A model generated the notes under the pieces. It saw only the letters and a program-made list of their open reading frames with translations. It did not search any database and was not told the origin of the DNA. A DNA stretch of 64,000 nucleotides, from contig JAQXOB010000020.1 in assembly GCA_029098305.1 (NCBI GenBank), positions 1 to 64,000 of the forward strand. Direction: 5' to 3'. Below are positions 7,842 to 16,215 of this stretch, in pieces. Both the position numbers and the translations under genes were made by a program. This stretch comes from Clostridia bacterium. Lineage in GTDB: Bacteria > Bacillota > Clostridia > Oscillospirales > Acutalibacteraceae. Within the stretch, counting starts at the first letter, position 1. Every line of letters begins with the position of its first letter.

Positions 7842-9191
7842 TTATAAACCACGTCTTGGTGGACCGCCTAGTCCGGGCAAATGACGCATCTTTCTCTTAA
7901 CTTCTGTGCCATTCATTTGCTTTACCATTTTACGCATTTGTTCAAATTGACGCAATAAACGGTTGACATCTTCAATTTTTGAGCCACTACCTGCGGCAAT
8001 TCGTTTCTTTCTAGAAGCATTAATCATATCTGGCTTTTCTCTTTCAGCGTGTGTCATTGACATTATGATTGATGCCATTCTGTCGATTTGCCTATCGTCA
8101 AATTCTACATTATCAAGTTTATTGCCAACACCCGGCAACTTTGTGAGAACATTCTTTATAGGCCCCAATTTCTTTATCTGATGAAATTGTTCAAGCAGAT
8201 CATTTAGGTCAAAGGTGTTTTTTGAAAGCTTTTCTGCCATTTTTTCGGCTTTTTTTGCATCTAGCTTGCTTTCAGCTTCTTCTATTAGTGTGAGCACATC
8301 GCCCATACCAAGAATACGTGATGCCATTCTGTCAGGATAGAAGATCTCAAGATCTTCTAGTTTTTCACCGGTACCACAGAACTTTATAGGTTTACCGGTA
8401 ACTTCTTTAACAGAAAGTGCTGCACCGCCACGAGTATCACCATCAAGCTTTGTTAGTATAACACCTGTTATATCCAAAAGCTCATTAAATGATTTTGCAA
8501 CATTAACAGCATCTTGACCGGTCATAGAGTCTACAACAAGCAATATTTCATCAGGAGATACTGTTTCTTTTATTTTTTTAAGCTCACCCATGAGCTGTTC
8601 GTCAATGTGAAGACGTCCTGCTGTATCAAGTATAACTACGTCGTTTCCATAATCTTTTGCATATTTAATTGCTTTCTGTGAGATTTCAACAGGATCGGCT
8701 TTTCCCATTTCAAAAACAGGTGCACCGGCTTTTTTACCAACAACCTTTAACTGATCGATAGCCGCCGGTCTATATACGTCACATGCTGCGAGCAATGGTC
8801 GGCGTCCTTGCGAAATAAGAAGCTTAGCAAGTTTTGCTGTATGGGTTGTTTTACCCGAACCCTGCAAACCGCACATCATAATTATAGATGGAGATTTTGA
8901 CGCAAACTCAAGTCTGGCGTTAGTGCTACCCATAAGAGCAGTCAACTCTTCATTAACTATTTTAATAACCATCTGGGCTGGGGTTAAGCTCTCCAAAACA
9001 TCTGATCCAACAGCACGTTCGGTAACTTTCGCTGTAAAATCTTTAGCGATTTTGTAATTAACATCAGCTTCAAGAAGTGCTAGGCGTACTTCACGCATTG
9101 CATCTCTTACGTCACGCTCGCTTAACCTGCCTTTTGAACGCAACTTTTTAAAAGCTGCACTAAGCTTTTCTGAAAGTCCTTCAAAAGCCAT
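7842..9191 (-). CDS. ffh: Signal recognition particle GTPase Ffh
   Basis: 449 residues: N domain (1-85), GTPase G domain with P-loop GLQGSGKTT (about 108), DTAGRLH, TKLDGDTRGG, and a methionine-rich M domain ending in GGPPRRG. It binds signal sequences and 4.5S RNA and delivers ribosomes to FtsY, whose gene lies at 23875. Only three bases separate it from ylxM, indicating tight coupling. Confidence 0.97.
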   Translation of the reverse strand: MAFEGLSEKLSAAFKKLRSKGRLSERDVRDAMREVRLALLEADVNYKIAKDFTAKVTERAVGSDVLESLTPAQMVIKIVNEELTALMGSTNARLEFASKSPSIIMMCGLQGSGKTTHTAKLAKLLISQGRRPLLAACDVYRPAAIDQLKVVGKKAGAPVFEMGKADPVEISQKAIKYAKDYGNDVVILDTAGRLHIDEQLMGELKKIKETVSPDEILLVVDSMTGQDAVNVAKSFNELLDITGVILTKLDGDTRGGAALSVKEVTGKPIKFCGTGEKLEDLEIFYPDRMASRILGMGDVLTLIEEAESKLDAKKAEKMAEKLSKNTFDLNDLLEQFHQIKKLGPIKNVLTKLPGVGNKLDNVEFDDRQIDRMASIIMSMTHAEREKPDMINASRKKRIAAGSGSKIEDVNRLLRQFEQMRKMVKQMNGTEVKRKMRHLPGLGGPPRRGL

Positions 9192-9194
9192 ATT

Positions 9195-9560
9195 TTATAT
9201 CATCCCTTCTGTTGTATCTGAAATTTTTGCTAGATTATATATTGATTCAAGAGCAGAACACATATCGTTCGAATTACGTGTTTCTATCGCATTTTTAGAA
9301 ATTAATTTTATTTTTGCTAATGTAAAATTCAATTCCGAGTATTTTTTCATAAATCCAATTTTATCTTCAAATAATCGCAACTGTGTTTCTGCACGCTTTA
9401 AGGAATCTCTTACTCCTTGGCGAGATATCTGAAGATCTTGAGCAATTTCGCTAAGCGAATAATCACCATTATAATATAATTCCGCAATATCACGCTGTTT
9501 ATCAGTAAGTAAAGAACCATAAAAATCAAGCAACATAGAAAGCTCAAAATTATTATCCAT
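9195..9560 (-). CDS. ylxM: YlxM family helix-turn-helix protein, SRP-associated
   Basis: 121 residues. The N-terminal half is a sigma-70 region-4-like helix-turn-helix (LLDFYGSLLTDKQRD... YSLSEIAQDLQISRQGVRD), the YlxM signature. The C-terminal third is a helical tail. YlxM is encoded upstream of ffh in Gram-positive bacteria and has been reported to modulate SRP activity in streptococci. It is the first gene of the operon. AGAGGAG precedes the ATG, directly after a strong hairpin in the leader. Confidence 0.92.
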   Translation of the reverse strand: MDNNFELSMLLDFYGSLLTDKQRDIAELYYNGDYSLSEIAQDLQISRQGVRDSLKRAETQLRLFEDKIGFMKKYSELNFTLAKIKLISKNAIETRNSNDMCSALESIYNLAKISDTTEGMI

Positions 9561-9577
9561 ATCTTTAGCTCCTCTGT

Positions 9578-9603
9578 GCTGTAAAGCACTTAACCTTTAC
9601 AGC
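9578..9603 (-). promoter_or_regulatory. Hairpin at the predicted 5' end of the ylxM-ffh transcript
   Basis: GCTGTAAAG (9603 side on the minus strand) and CTTTACAGC form a perfect 9-base inverted repeat with an 8-base loop, just upstream of the AGAGGAG ribosome site. From the promoter at 9610-9638, transcription should begin near 9603, so the stem would lie at the very 5' end of the mRNA. It could stabilise the message or act as an operator. Confidence 0.7.
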
Positions 9604-9609
9604 GGTGTT

Positions 9610-9638
9610 ATTATATATTATTTATTTCCTTATGTCAA
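9610..9638 (-). promoter_or_regulatory. Consensus sigma-A promoter of ylxM-ffh-rpsP-khpA
   Basis: Perfect -35 TTGACA (9638-9633) and perfect -10 TATAAT (9615-9610) separated by exactly 17 bases on the minus strand. Confidence 0.92.
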
Positions 9639-9686
9639 GGCTTTTGAACTATTTTTTTGATTTTTTTACTTTATTCTTATTTATAA

Positions 9687-9715
9687 TTGAATTATTTAAA
9701 ATATGGTGTTATTAT
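9687..9715 (+). promoter_or_regulatory. Promoter of the luxS-mtnN operon
   Basis: -35 TTGAAT (9687-9692), 17-base spacer, -10 TATTAT (9710-9715) preceded by TGT (extended -10). Transcription would start near 9722, about 55 bases before the luxS ATG. Confidence 0.6.
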
Positions 9716-9776
9716 ATATAAGTATTATGATGTTAAATTGGAGGTTTAGTGCTATAAAAAGCATTTAAAAAAAGCT

Positions 9777-10226
9777 ATGAAAAAGATTGCTAGTTTTACT
9801 GTTGACCATACAAAGTTAGATGAAGGTATATATGTTTCACGTATAGATGGTGATATCACCACTTATGATTTAAGATTTAAAAAGCCTAATTGTGGTGATT
9901 ATCTTTCAAATTCTGCTATGCACACTATAGAGCATCTGATGGCGACTTATCTTAGAAATGGTCTACTCAAAGAAAAAATAATTTATTTTGGACCAATGGG
10001 ATGTCAGACAGGCTTCTATCTATTGATTAGAAATGCTAATAACGAAGAAACTCTTTTAGAAATTAAAAACGCATTACAGCTTTGTATTAATCATAATGGA
10101 GAAGTGTTTGGTTCATCTGCTATTGAATGTGGCAATTATCGCTCTTTAGATCTCAAATCAGCAGTCTGCGAATGTGAAAACTATTTAGAGGTTCTTGATA
10201 GTAAAGAAAACGATTTTATGTATTAA
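9777..10226 (+). CDS. luxS: S-ribosylhomocysteine lyase LuxS
   Basis: 149 residues. The iron/zinc ligands His49 and His53 lie in MHTIEH and the third ligand Cys118 in IECGNY. The catalytic cysteine is Cys76 in GPMGCQTGFY. LuxS cleaves S-ribosylhomocysteine to homocysteine and DPD, the AI-2 precursor. The next gene, mtnN, makes its substrate, so the two-gene pathway is complete. The ATG at 9777 is the only start that keeps the family N-terminus, yet the clear GGAGG (9740-9744) is 32 bases upstream with a small hairpin between; see findings. Confidence 0.96.
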   Translation: MKKIASFTVDHTKLDEGIYVSRIDGDITTYDLRFKKPNCGDYLSNSAMHTIEHLMATYLRNGLLKEKIIYFGPMGCQTGFYLLIRNANNEETLLEIKNALQLCINHNGEVFGSSAIECGNYRSLDLKSAVCECENYLEVLDSKENDFMY

Positions 10227-10238
10227 TGGGGTTTTGAT

Positions 10239-10925
10239 ATGATAGGAATAATAGGTGCAATGAATGTTGAGGTTGAGAAGCTAAAAAACATCATTGAAAA
10301 TAAAAAGACAGAAATTTACTCTGGGATAGAGTTTGTGAGTGGGCAAATTTACGGGAAGGATGTTGTTGTTGCAAAATGTGGCATAGGAAAAGTCTTTGCA
10401 GCAATATGTGCTCAAACAATGATTCTCATATTTTCACCTTCGGTAGTCATCAACACCGGCGTAGCAGGTGCTATAGACAGCCGATTAAAAATAGGCAGTG
10501 TGGCGATTGGTTATGATACAGTCCAATATGACATGGATACTACCGATTTTGGTGATCCATTAGGCATGATATCTGGACTTAATATAGTACATATGGAATG
10601 TAAAGGTGAAGCAAAGGATAAAGTGTTGCAGTATGCAGATAAATTGAGTTTAAATGTATTATCAGGCACAATAGCAAGTGCAGATAGATTTTTGTCAGAC
10701 AGAGATTACAAAAATACATTAAAAAATATTTTTTCAGCAATCGCCTGTGATATGGAAAGTGGCAGTATCAATCACGTGTGTTTTGTAAATGATGTTGATT
10801 GTGTTATCGTGCGTGCTATATCAGACACTGCTGATGATGAATCTATTGGGAACTATACTGAATTTTTGCAATCATCTGCCGAAAAAGCAGTGAGTGTTGT
10901 TTTAGAATACATAAAAAACAACTGA
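10239..10925 (+). CDS. mtnN: 5'-methylthioadenosine / S-adenosylhomocysteine nucleosidase
   Basis: 228 residues of the Pfs/MtnN family: start IGIIGAMNVEVE with catalytic acid Glu12 by family alignment, NTGVAGAID, CDMESGS for ribose binding, and VRAISDTADD with the catalytic Asp. It hydrolyses MTA and SAH to adenine and the thioribose, feeding LuxS encoded 12 bases upstream. Full length; the ATG is preceded by a GGGG-containing site. Confidence 0.95.
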   Translation: MIGIIGAMNVEVEKLKNIIENKKTEIYSGIEFVSGQIYGKDVVVAKCGIGKVFAAICAQTMILIFSPSVVINTGVAGAIDSRLKIGSVAIGYDTVQYDMDTTDFGDPLGMISGLNIVHMECKGEAKDKVLQYADKLSLNVLSGTIASADRFLSDRDYKNTLKNIFSAIACDMESGSINHVCFVNDVDCVIVRAISDTADDESIGNYTEFLQSSAEKAVSVVLEYIKNN

Positions 10926-10949
10926 TTATTTATTGGAGATACATTTACT

Positions 10950-12116
10950 ATGAATCATTTTTTAAAGCGTGCGTGGGCAGAGATTGATTTGGATGCGCTG
11001 GAGCATAATTTTATAGAAATAAAAAAGTGCATAAAAGATGCAAAATTGCTCTGCGTAATAAAGGCTGATGCATATGGCCACGGGGCAACTGTGCTTGCTA
11101 AAGAATATGAGCGTATGGGTGCTGATTATTTTGCTGTGAGTAACCTAGACGAAGCATTGCAGCTAAGGCATAATGGAATAACTCTACCTATACTTATACT
11201 AGGCTATACACCAGAAGAGGAAGCAGCCACGCTTGCTAATAATAATATTTCCCAAGCGGTTTATTCACTTGATTATGCTGTCAGACTATCACAATATGCT
11301 GTTACACAAGGTGTATCAGTAAAAATTCACCTAAAGCTTGACACCGGTATGACAAGGATAGGTTTGCTTTGTCAGACAACTACTCAAATATCATCAGCAG
11401 TAGATGATGCATTTAAAATTTGCACACTTGATGGATTGCATCCTGATGGTGTATTTACCCACTTTGCACTTGCAGATGAGGGAGATTGCGGAGCAGAATA
11501 TACCCAAAAACAGTTTGAATGTTTTACGACCGCTATAAATATGATAGAAGCACATGGAATAAAATTTAACATTCGTCATTGTGCAAACAGTGCAGCAATT
11601 CTAGATTATCCTTCGATGCATCTTGATATGGTAAGAGCGGGTATAATACTATATGGACTTTCGTCTGATAAAATAAATAACAAAATTCCGCTTAGACCTG
11701 TTATGTGTGTTAAAGCTGTTGTATCTCATGTAAAAGAAGTTCCTGCAGGCTCACTTGTAGGCTATGGTTGTACATTTAAGTCAGATAGACCTATTAAGAT
11801 TGCAACTATACCTATAGGATATGCAGATGGACTTAGCAGACATCTTGGCAATAAAGGATACATATATATCAATGAACAAAATGCAATGATCTTAGGTAGA
11901 GTTTGCATGGATCAGATAATGGTAGATGTTACAAATATCTCAGATGTTAAACGTGGCGATACAGTCACCATATTTGGTGATAACAATATAAGCTGTGATG
12001 ATATTGCACGTCTATGTGATACAATTAATTATGAAATAGTGTGTCTTGTAGGAAAGCGTGTGCCAAGAGTATATATAAAAGGAAAAAAGATTTCCGAGGT
12101 TATGGGCTTAATTTGA
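10950..12116 (+). CDS. alr: Alanine racemase
   Basis: 388 residues. The PLP lysine is Lys38 in VIKADAYGHGA. The C-terminal domain carries the second catalytic residue, the Tyr of VGYGCTFK, and IGYADG. It supplies D-alanine for peptidoglycan. GGAG lies ten bases before the ATG. It follows mtnN by 24 bases and precedes the RNA methyltransferase gene by 20 bases. Confidence 0.96.
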   Translation: MNHFLKRAWAEIDLDALEHNFIEIKKCIKDAKLLCVIKADAYGHGATVLAKEYERMGADYFAVSNLDEALQLRHNGITLPILILGYTPEEEAATLANNNISQAVYSLDYAVRLSQYAVTQGVSVKIHLKLDTGMTRIGLLCQTTTQISSAVDDAFKICTLDGLHPDGVFTHFALADEGDCGAEYTQKQFECFTTAINMIEAHGIKFNIRHCANSAAILDYPSMHLDMVRAGIILYGLSSDKINNKIPLRPVMCVKAVVSHVKEVPAGSLVGYGCTFKSDRPIKIATIPIGYADGLSRHLGNKGYIYINEQNAMILGRVCMDQIMVDVTNISDVKRGDTVTIFGDNNISCDDIARLCDTINYEIVCLVGKRVPRVYIKGKKISEVMGLI

Positions 12117-12136
12117 TTACGAAAGGGTTAAACCTT

Positions 12137-12919
12137 ATGGAATTTATTACTTCTAGAGAAAATAAACTTGTTAAGAAGATTTCTATGCTTAACTTATCAG
12201 CTAAACAAAGAAAAAAGATGGGTGAGTTTGTTTGTGAGGGTTTCAGACTTTGCAGTGAGCTTTCCAGTGATAATATAGAGTTTGAGTTGTTGTGTGTTTC
12301 AGATCAATATCCGGATAAATATAACGATTTGGTCGAAAGTCTTTCTAAACTGGCAAGAAAAAGCATACAAGTACCTAAGGAGCTTTTTGAAAAAATTTCT
12401 GATACAAAGTCACCACAGGGTGTAATCTGCGTGTGTAAAAATGATATTATCAAAAATATTAATCCTGTGAAAACAGGCAGGTATATTGCACTTGAAAATG
12501 TGAGCGATCCATCAAATATGGGCACAATCATAAGAACAGCACAGGCGCTTGGAGTAGATGGATTAATATTGTCCGGTGATTGTTGTGATATACTTTCTCC
12601 AAAAGTGATAAGAGGAAGCATGGGCATGATTTTTAGAATGTCGTTTCTTTTTGTTGACAATATGCCTGATTATGTATTAGAATTAAACAGATGTGGGTTT
12701 GCTACTTATGCTGGAGTAGTAGCCAATGCTGATGCTCTTTTGACAGAGCTGGATTTTTTGCCAGGAAGCGTTGTTTTGATAGGCAACGAGGGCAACGGAC
12801 TTACAAAAGATACAGTTGCAAACTCATCTTGCAGATTTACCATTCCTATGAAAGGTAAGTGTGAATCGCTAAATGCTGCAACTGCTGCGACAATTACTAT
12901 GTGGGAGCTAATGAAATGA
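12137..12919 (+). CDS. rlmB: TrmH/SpoU family RNA 2'-O-methyltransferase
   Basis: About 260 residues from the ATG at 12137 (AAAGGG nine bases upstream; an upstream extension overlapping alr has no ribosome site). The N-terminal substrate-binding domain starts ITSRENKLVKKI. The SPOUT domain has the knot motifs ENVSDPSNMGTIIRTA, GNEGNGL and IPMKGKCESLNAATAA. It uses SAM to methylate a ribose 2'-OH in rRNA or tRNA. Family membership is certain; the exact target (23S G2251 in RlmB) is by analogy, so the symbol is tentative. Confidence 0.88.
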   Translation: MEFITSRENKLVKKISMLNLSAKQRKKMGEFVCEGFRLCSELSSDNIEFELLCVSDQYPDKYNDLVESLSKLARKSIQVPKELFEKISDTKSPQGVICVCKNDIIKNINPVKTGRYIALENVSDPSNMGTIIRTAQALGVDGLILSGDCCDILSPKVIRGSMGMIFRMSFLFVDNMPDYVLELNRCGFATYAGVVANADALLTELDFLPGSVVLIGNEGNGLTKDTVANSSCRFTIPMKGKCESLNAATAATITMWELMK

Positions 12920-14121
12920 CCAATGCTTTTGAAAAAATATATGATATACTGCTTCAGCAGGCTATAGGCTTTGCAAATAGTAAAATTTTAACTATTAAGC
13001 GGTTTTTTGGCAGTGCTGAGGAGTTTTTCAAAGCAGGATATGGTGAGTGGGTATATTGCGGATGCTTTTCCAGGGCAGAGCTTTCAAAATTAACATCTGC
13101 CGATATGGTTACAGCGGAGAAGATTGTCAAGAGCTGTGAAAAAAACAATATTTCAGTGCTTTCTATTTGGGATTCTGAATATCCTGATCTTCTCCGAAAA
13201 ATATATAATCCACCTTCGGTTCTATACTATAAAGGTGAAATTCCTAAAAATGATATAAAAATTGCAATCGTTGGCACCAGAAAATCCACCGATTCCGGAT
13301 ATAAGATAGCGGAGGAATTCTCTTTTAAGCTCGCAAAGCATGGGATAACCGTTGTAAGTGGCGGTGCGCTTGGTATAGATAGTGCAGCTCATAAGGGCAC
13401 AATTCGTGCGGGTGGTATAGGTGTATGTGTATTGGGATGTGGCATCAATAGTCCATATCTACTTGCTAACAAAGAAATGCGTGATGCAATTTCTGAAAAG
13501 GGCGCACTAATCAGCGAATTTCCGCCTGACTTTGTTGCAAAACCATACACTTTTCCTATGCGAAACAGAATTATAAGTGGTCTTTCGTTGGGAACCGTCG
13601 TTGTAGAGGCGGATGTAAGGAGCGGCGCTTTAATTACAGCTAATTATGCAGCAGAGCAAAACCGTGATGTTTTTGCTGTTCCGGGCAGTCCACTTAGTAA
13701 TAACTCTAAAGGAACGAATGAGTTATTAAAAAACGGTGCTATCCCTGCTACTTCTGTTGATGATATTATAGATCAATACTTTTATTCTGATGGATCACCA
13801 AAAGAGTTTTTATGTGATATAAATGTTCCTAATACAACATTTAAATTTATTAAACCAACAGAAAAAGCGATAACAATAGAAAATACAGATTTAAAATCTA
13901 CTGATACAGATAATAATATTTTAGTATCAGCTATTTTGTCAGAGATGTCTGATGATGCTAGGTTGATTTATGAATTAATAAAAGAAAATAAACAGATAAT
14001 TATTGATGATATATGCCTAAAAGCAAATCTTAATATAATTGATGTTCAATTTGCTCTTACAGAATTAGAAATTAACGATATGATTATTTCACGTCCAGGA
14101 CGATATTTTGAAATTAAGTGA
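12916..14121 (+). CDS. dprA: DNA-processing protein DprA
   Basis: 401 residues from the ATG at 12916, which overlaps the previous TGA as ATGA and has GGGAG eight bases upstream. An N-terminal SAM-like helical region is followed by the Rossmann domain (IAIVGTRKSTDSGYKIAEEF, VVSGGALGIDSAAHKG, LGCGINSPY, FPMRNRIISGLS, VVEADVRSGALITA) and a C-terminal winged helix. DprA binds single-stranded DNA and loads RecA during transformation. Position before topA is the conserved Firmicutes arrangement. Confidence 0.95.
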   Translation: MTNAFEKIYDILLQQAIGFANSKILTIKRFFGSAEEFFKAGYGEWVYCGCFSRAELSKLTSADMVTAEKIVKSCEKNNISVLSIWDSEYPDLLRKIYNPPSVLYYKGEIPKNDIKIAIVGTRKSTDSGYKIAEEFSFKLAKHGITVVSGGALGIDSAAHKGTIRAGGIGVCVLGCGINSPYLLANKEMRDAISEKGALISEFPPDFVAKPYTFPMRNRIISGLSLGTVVVEADVRSGALITANYAAEQNRDVFAVPGSPLSNNSKGTNELLKNGAIPATSVDDIIDQYFYSDGSPKEFLCDINVPNTTFKFIKPTEKAITIENTDLKSTDTDNNILVSAILSEMSDDARLIYELIKENKQIIIDDICLKANLNIIDVQFALTELEINDMIISRPGRYFEIK

Positions 14122-14132
14122 GGAGTGGTAAG

Positions 14133-16214
14133 ATGTCGAAGCTTGTCATTGTAGAGTCTCCATCAAAGGCTAAAACAATAAAAAAATATCTGGGACCGGA
14201 TTTTGAGGTTGTAGCCTCTATGGGTCATGTTCGTGACCTTCCCAAAAGTCGTCTCAGTATAGATATAAAAAACAATTTTGAACCTAAATATGTTGTGATG
14301 AAGGATAAGCAAGAGCTTGTAAAAAAGCTAAAAGAGCTTGCCTCAGACAGCGAGTTTGTTTATCTTGCAACTGACCCTGATCGTGAGGGTGAAGCCATAT
14401 CATGGCATCTTAGTTATATATTAAAATTACCGGAAAATCAGAAAAATAGAGTGGAATTTACAGAAATTACAAAAACAGGTGTAGCTAACGGAATGAGCAA
14501 TCCACGTGAGCTTAATCTTGACCTTGTTGATGCACAGCAGGCCAGACGTCTGCTTGATAGAATAGTAGGTTACAAGCTAAGTCCGTTTGTTTCGCAAAAA
14601 ATCCGTAGAGGTTTGTCAGCAGGAAGAGTCCAGAGTGTAGCTCTAAGGATAATTGTAGACAGGGAAGAGGAAATCAGAAAATTTGTTCCACAGAAATTTT
14701 GGTCGATAGATGCCAAATTTATCCCACGTGGAAGCAGAAAAAGCTTTAATTCAAGCTTTTATGGCACAGCAGATGGCAAAAAGCTTGCTATAAATAACGA
14801 AGATGAGGCAAACAAAATATTATCTGAGCTTGATGGTGGCGAATACACCATTACTAAAGTAAAAAACGGCTACAGAAAGAAATCTCCTGCACCTCCATTT
14901 ATTACTTCAACCTTACAGCAAGAAGCTAGTAGAAAACTTAACTTTAGAACACAGCGTACAATGAAGGTAGCTCAGGAGCTTTATGAAGGTGTCGAAATAG
15001 ACGGAATGGGAGCTATCGGTCTTATCACATATATGAGAACCGACTCTTTGAGAATGTCAGCTGAGTCTATTGCTGCTGCTCGTGAATACATTTTAGGAAA
15101 ATGGGGCGATAAATACCTCCATTCTAAAGAGAGAGTGTATAAGTCACGTTCCAATGCCCAAGATGGTCACGAAGCCATCAGACCCTCTATGCCATGGCTG
15201 GAACCGGAAAAAATAAAGCACAATCTCACTCTCGATCAATATAAGCTATATAAGTTGATTTGGGAGAGATTTATAGCTTGTCAGATGGCAGATGCCAACC
15301 ACAAGACAACACAAGCAGAAATAATTTGTAATGGTTATATGTTTAAGGCAAGTGGATATAGAGTTACGTTTGATGGTTACACAGTGCTCTATGTTGAGGG
15401 TAAAGATGTTGATGAAGAAAAAACATCAGAATTACCTCCACTTGAGCCATCCACAATTGTTAAACCAAAAGAGCTTAAGCCAAATCAGCATTTTACACAG
15501 CCACCGGCACGCTTCACCGAAGCTTCGCTTGTAAAAGCACTTGAGGAAAATGGTATAGGACGTCCATCAACATATGCAGCAACCATATCAACAATTACAA
15601 GCAGAGAATATGTCAAACGTGAGAGCAAAGCACTTGTTCCAACAGAACTTGGCGAAGAGCTTACAAAACTTATGAAAAAATGCTTCCCTAACATAGTAAA
15701 CGTTAAGTTTACTGCCGGTATGGAAGAAAACTTAGACACAGTCGAAAAAGGCACCACAGGTTGGGTAGAACTTCTCAACGACTTTTATGGTGATTTTGAC
15801 GATACTCTAAAGAAGGCAAAAAAAGATATGGAAGGTGTCAAAATAACATTAAAAGAAGACCAAACTGATATGGTATGTGATAAATGTGGTCGCCAAATGG
15901 TTGTTAAATACGGCAGATACGGAAAGTTTATTGCATGTCCGGGCTGGCCTGAATGTGAAAATATAAAGAAATTTGTAGTCGAAACAGGTGTAGACTGCCC
16001 TAAATGTGATGGCAAGATAATATTAAAAAAGACAAAGCGTGGCAAAGCTTTCTATGGATGTGACCATTATCCTGATTGTGACTTTGCATCATGGGATGAA
16101 CCACTCACAGAAAAATGTCCAAAGTGTGGAGGTATACTTTTCTCTAAAAAAGGAAAGAGACCTAAAATTTATTGTGCTTCTGAGAGCTGTGAATATATAA
16201 AGGACGAAAAATAG
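14133..16214 (+). CDS. topA: DNA topoisomerase I
   Basis: 693 residues from the ATG at 14133 (AGGAG seven bases upstream). A Toprim domain opens LVIVESPSKAKTIKKYLG and holds the DPDREGEAI acidic triad. The active-site tyrosine is Tyr300 in GLITYMRTDS. Three C-terminal C4 zinc fingers follow (CDKCGRQM...CPGWPEC, CPKCDGKI...CDHYPDC, CPKCGGIL...CASESC). It relaxes negative supercoils. Translation is probably coupled to dprA, 11 bases upstream. Confidence 0.97.
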   Translation: MSKLVIVESPSKAKTIKKYLGPDFEVVASMGHVRDLPKSRLSIDIKNNFEPKYVVMKDKQELVKKLKELASDSEFVYLATDPDREGEAISWHLSYILKLPENQKNRVEFTEITKTGVANGMSNPRELNLDLVDAQQARRLLDRIVGYKLSPFVSQKIRRGLSAGRVQSVALRIIVDREEEIRKFVPQKFWSIDAKFIPRGSRKSFNSSFYGTADGKKLAINNEDEANKILSELDGGEYTITKVKNGYRKKSPAPPFITSTLQQEASRKLNFRTQRTMKVAQELYEGVEIDGMGAIGLITYMRTDSLRMSAESIAAAREYILGKWGDKYLHSKERVYKSRSNAQDGHEAIRPSMPWLEPEKIKHNLTLDQYKLYKLIWERFIACQMADANHKTTQAEIICNGYMFKASGYRVTFDGYTVLYVEGKDVDEEKTSELPPLEPSTIVKPKELKPNQHFTQPPARFTEASLVKALEENGIGRPSTYAATISTITSREYVKRESKALVPTELGEELTKLMKKCFPNIVNVKFTAGMEENLDTVEKGTTGWVELLNDFYGDFDDTLKKAKKDMEGVKITLKEDQTDMVCDKCGRQMVVKYGRYGKFIACPGWPECENIKKFVVETGVDCPKCDGKIILKKTKRGKAFYGCDHYPDCDFASWDEPLTEKCPKCGGILFSKKGKRPKIYCASESCEYIKDEK

Positions 16215-16215
16215 T

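Noticed and set aside
12304..12660. 118-codon minus-strand ORF inside rlmB
   Set aside because: Antisense shadow of the SPOUT domain; no ribosome site.
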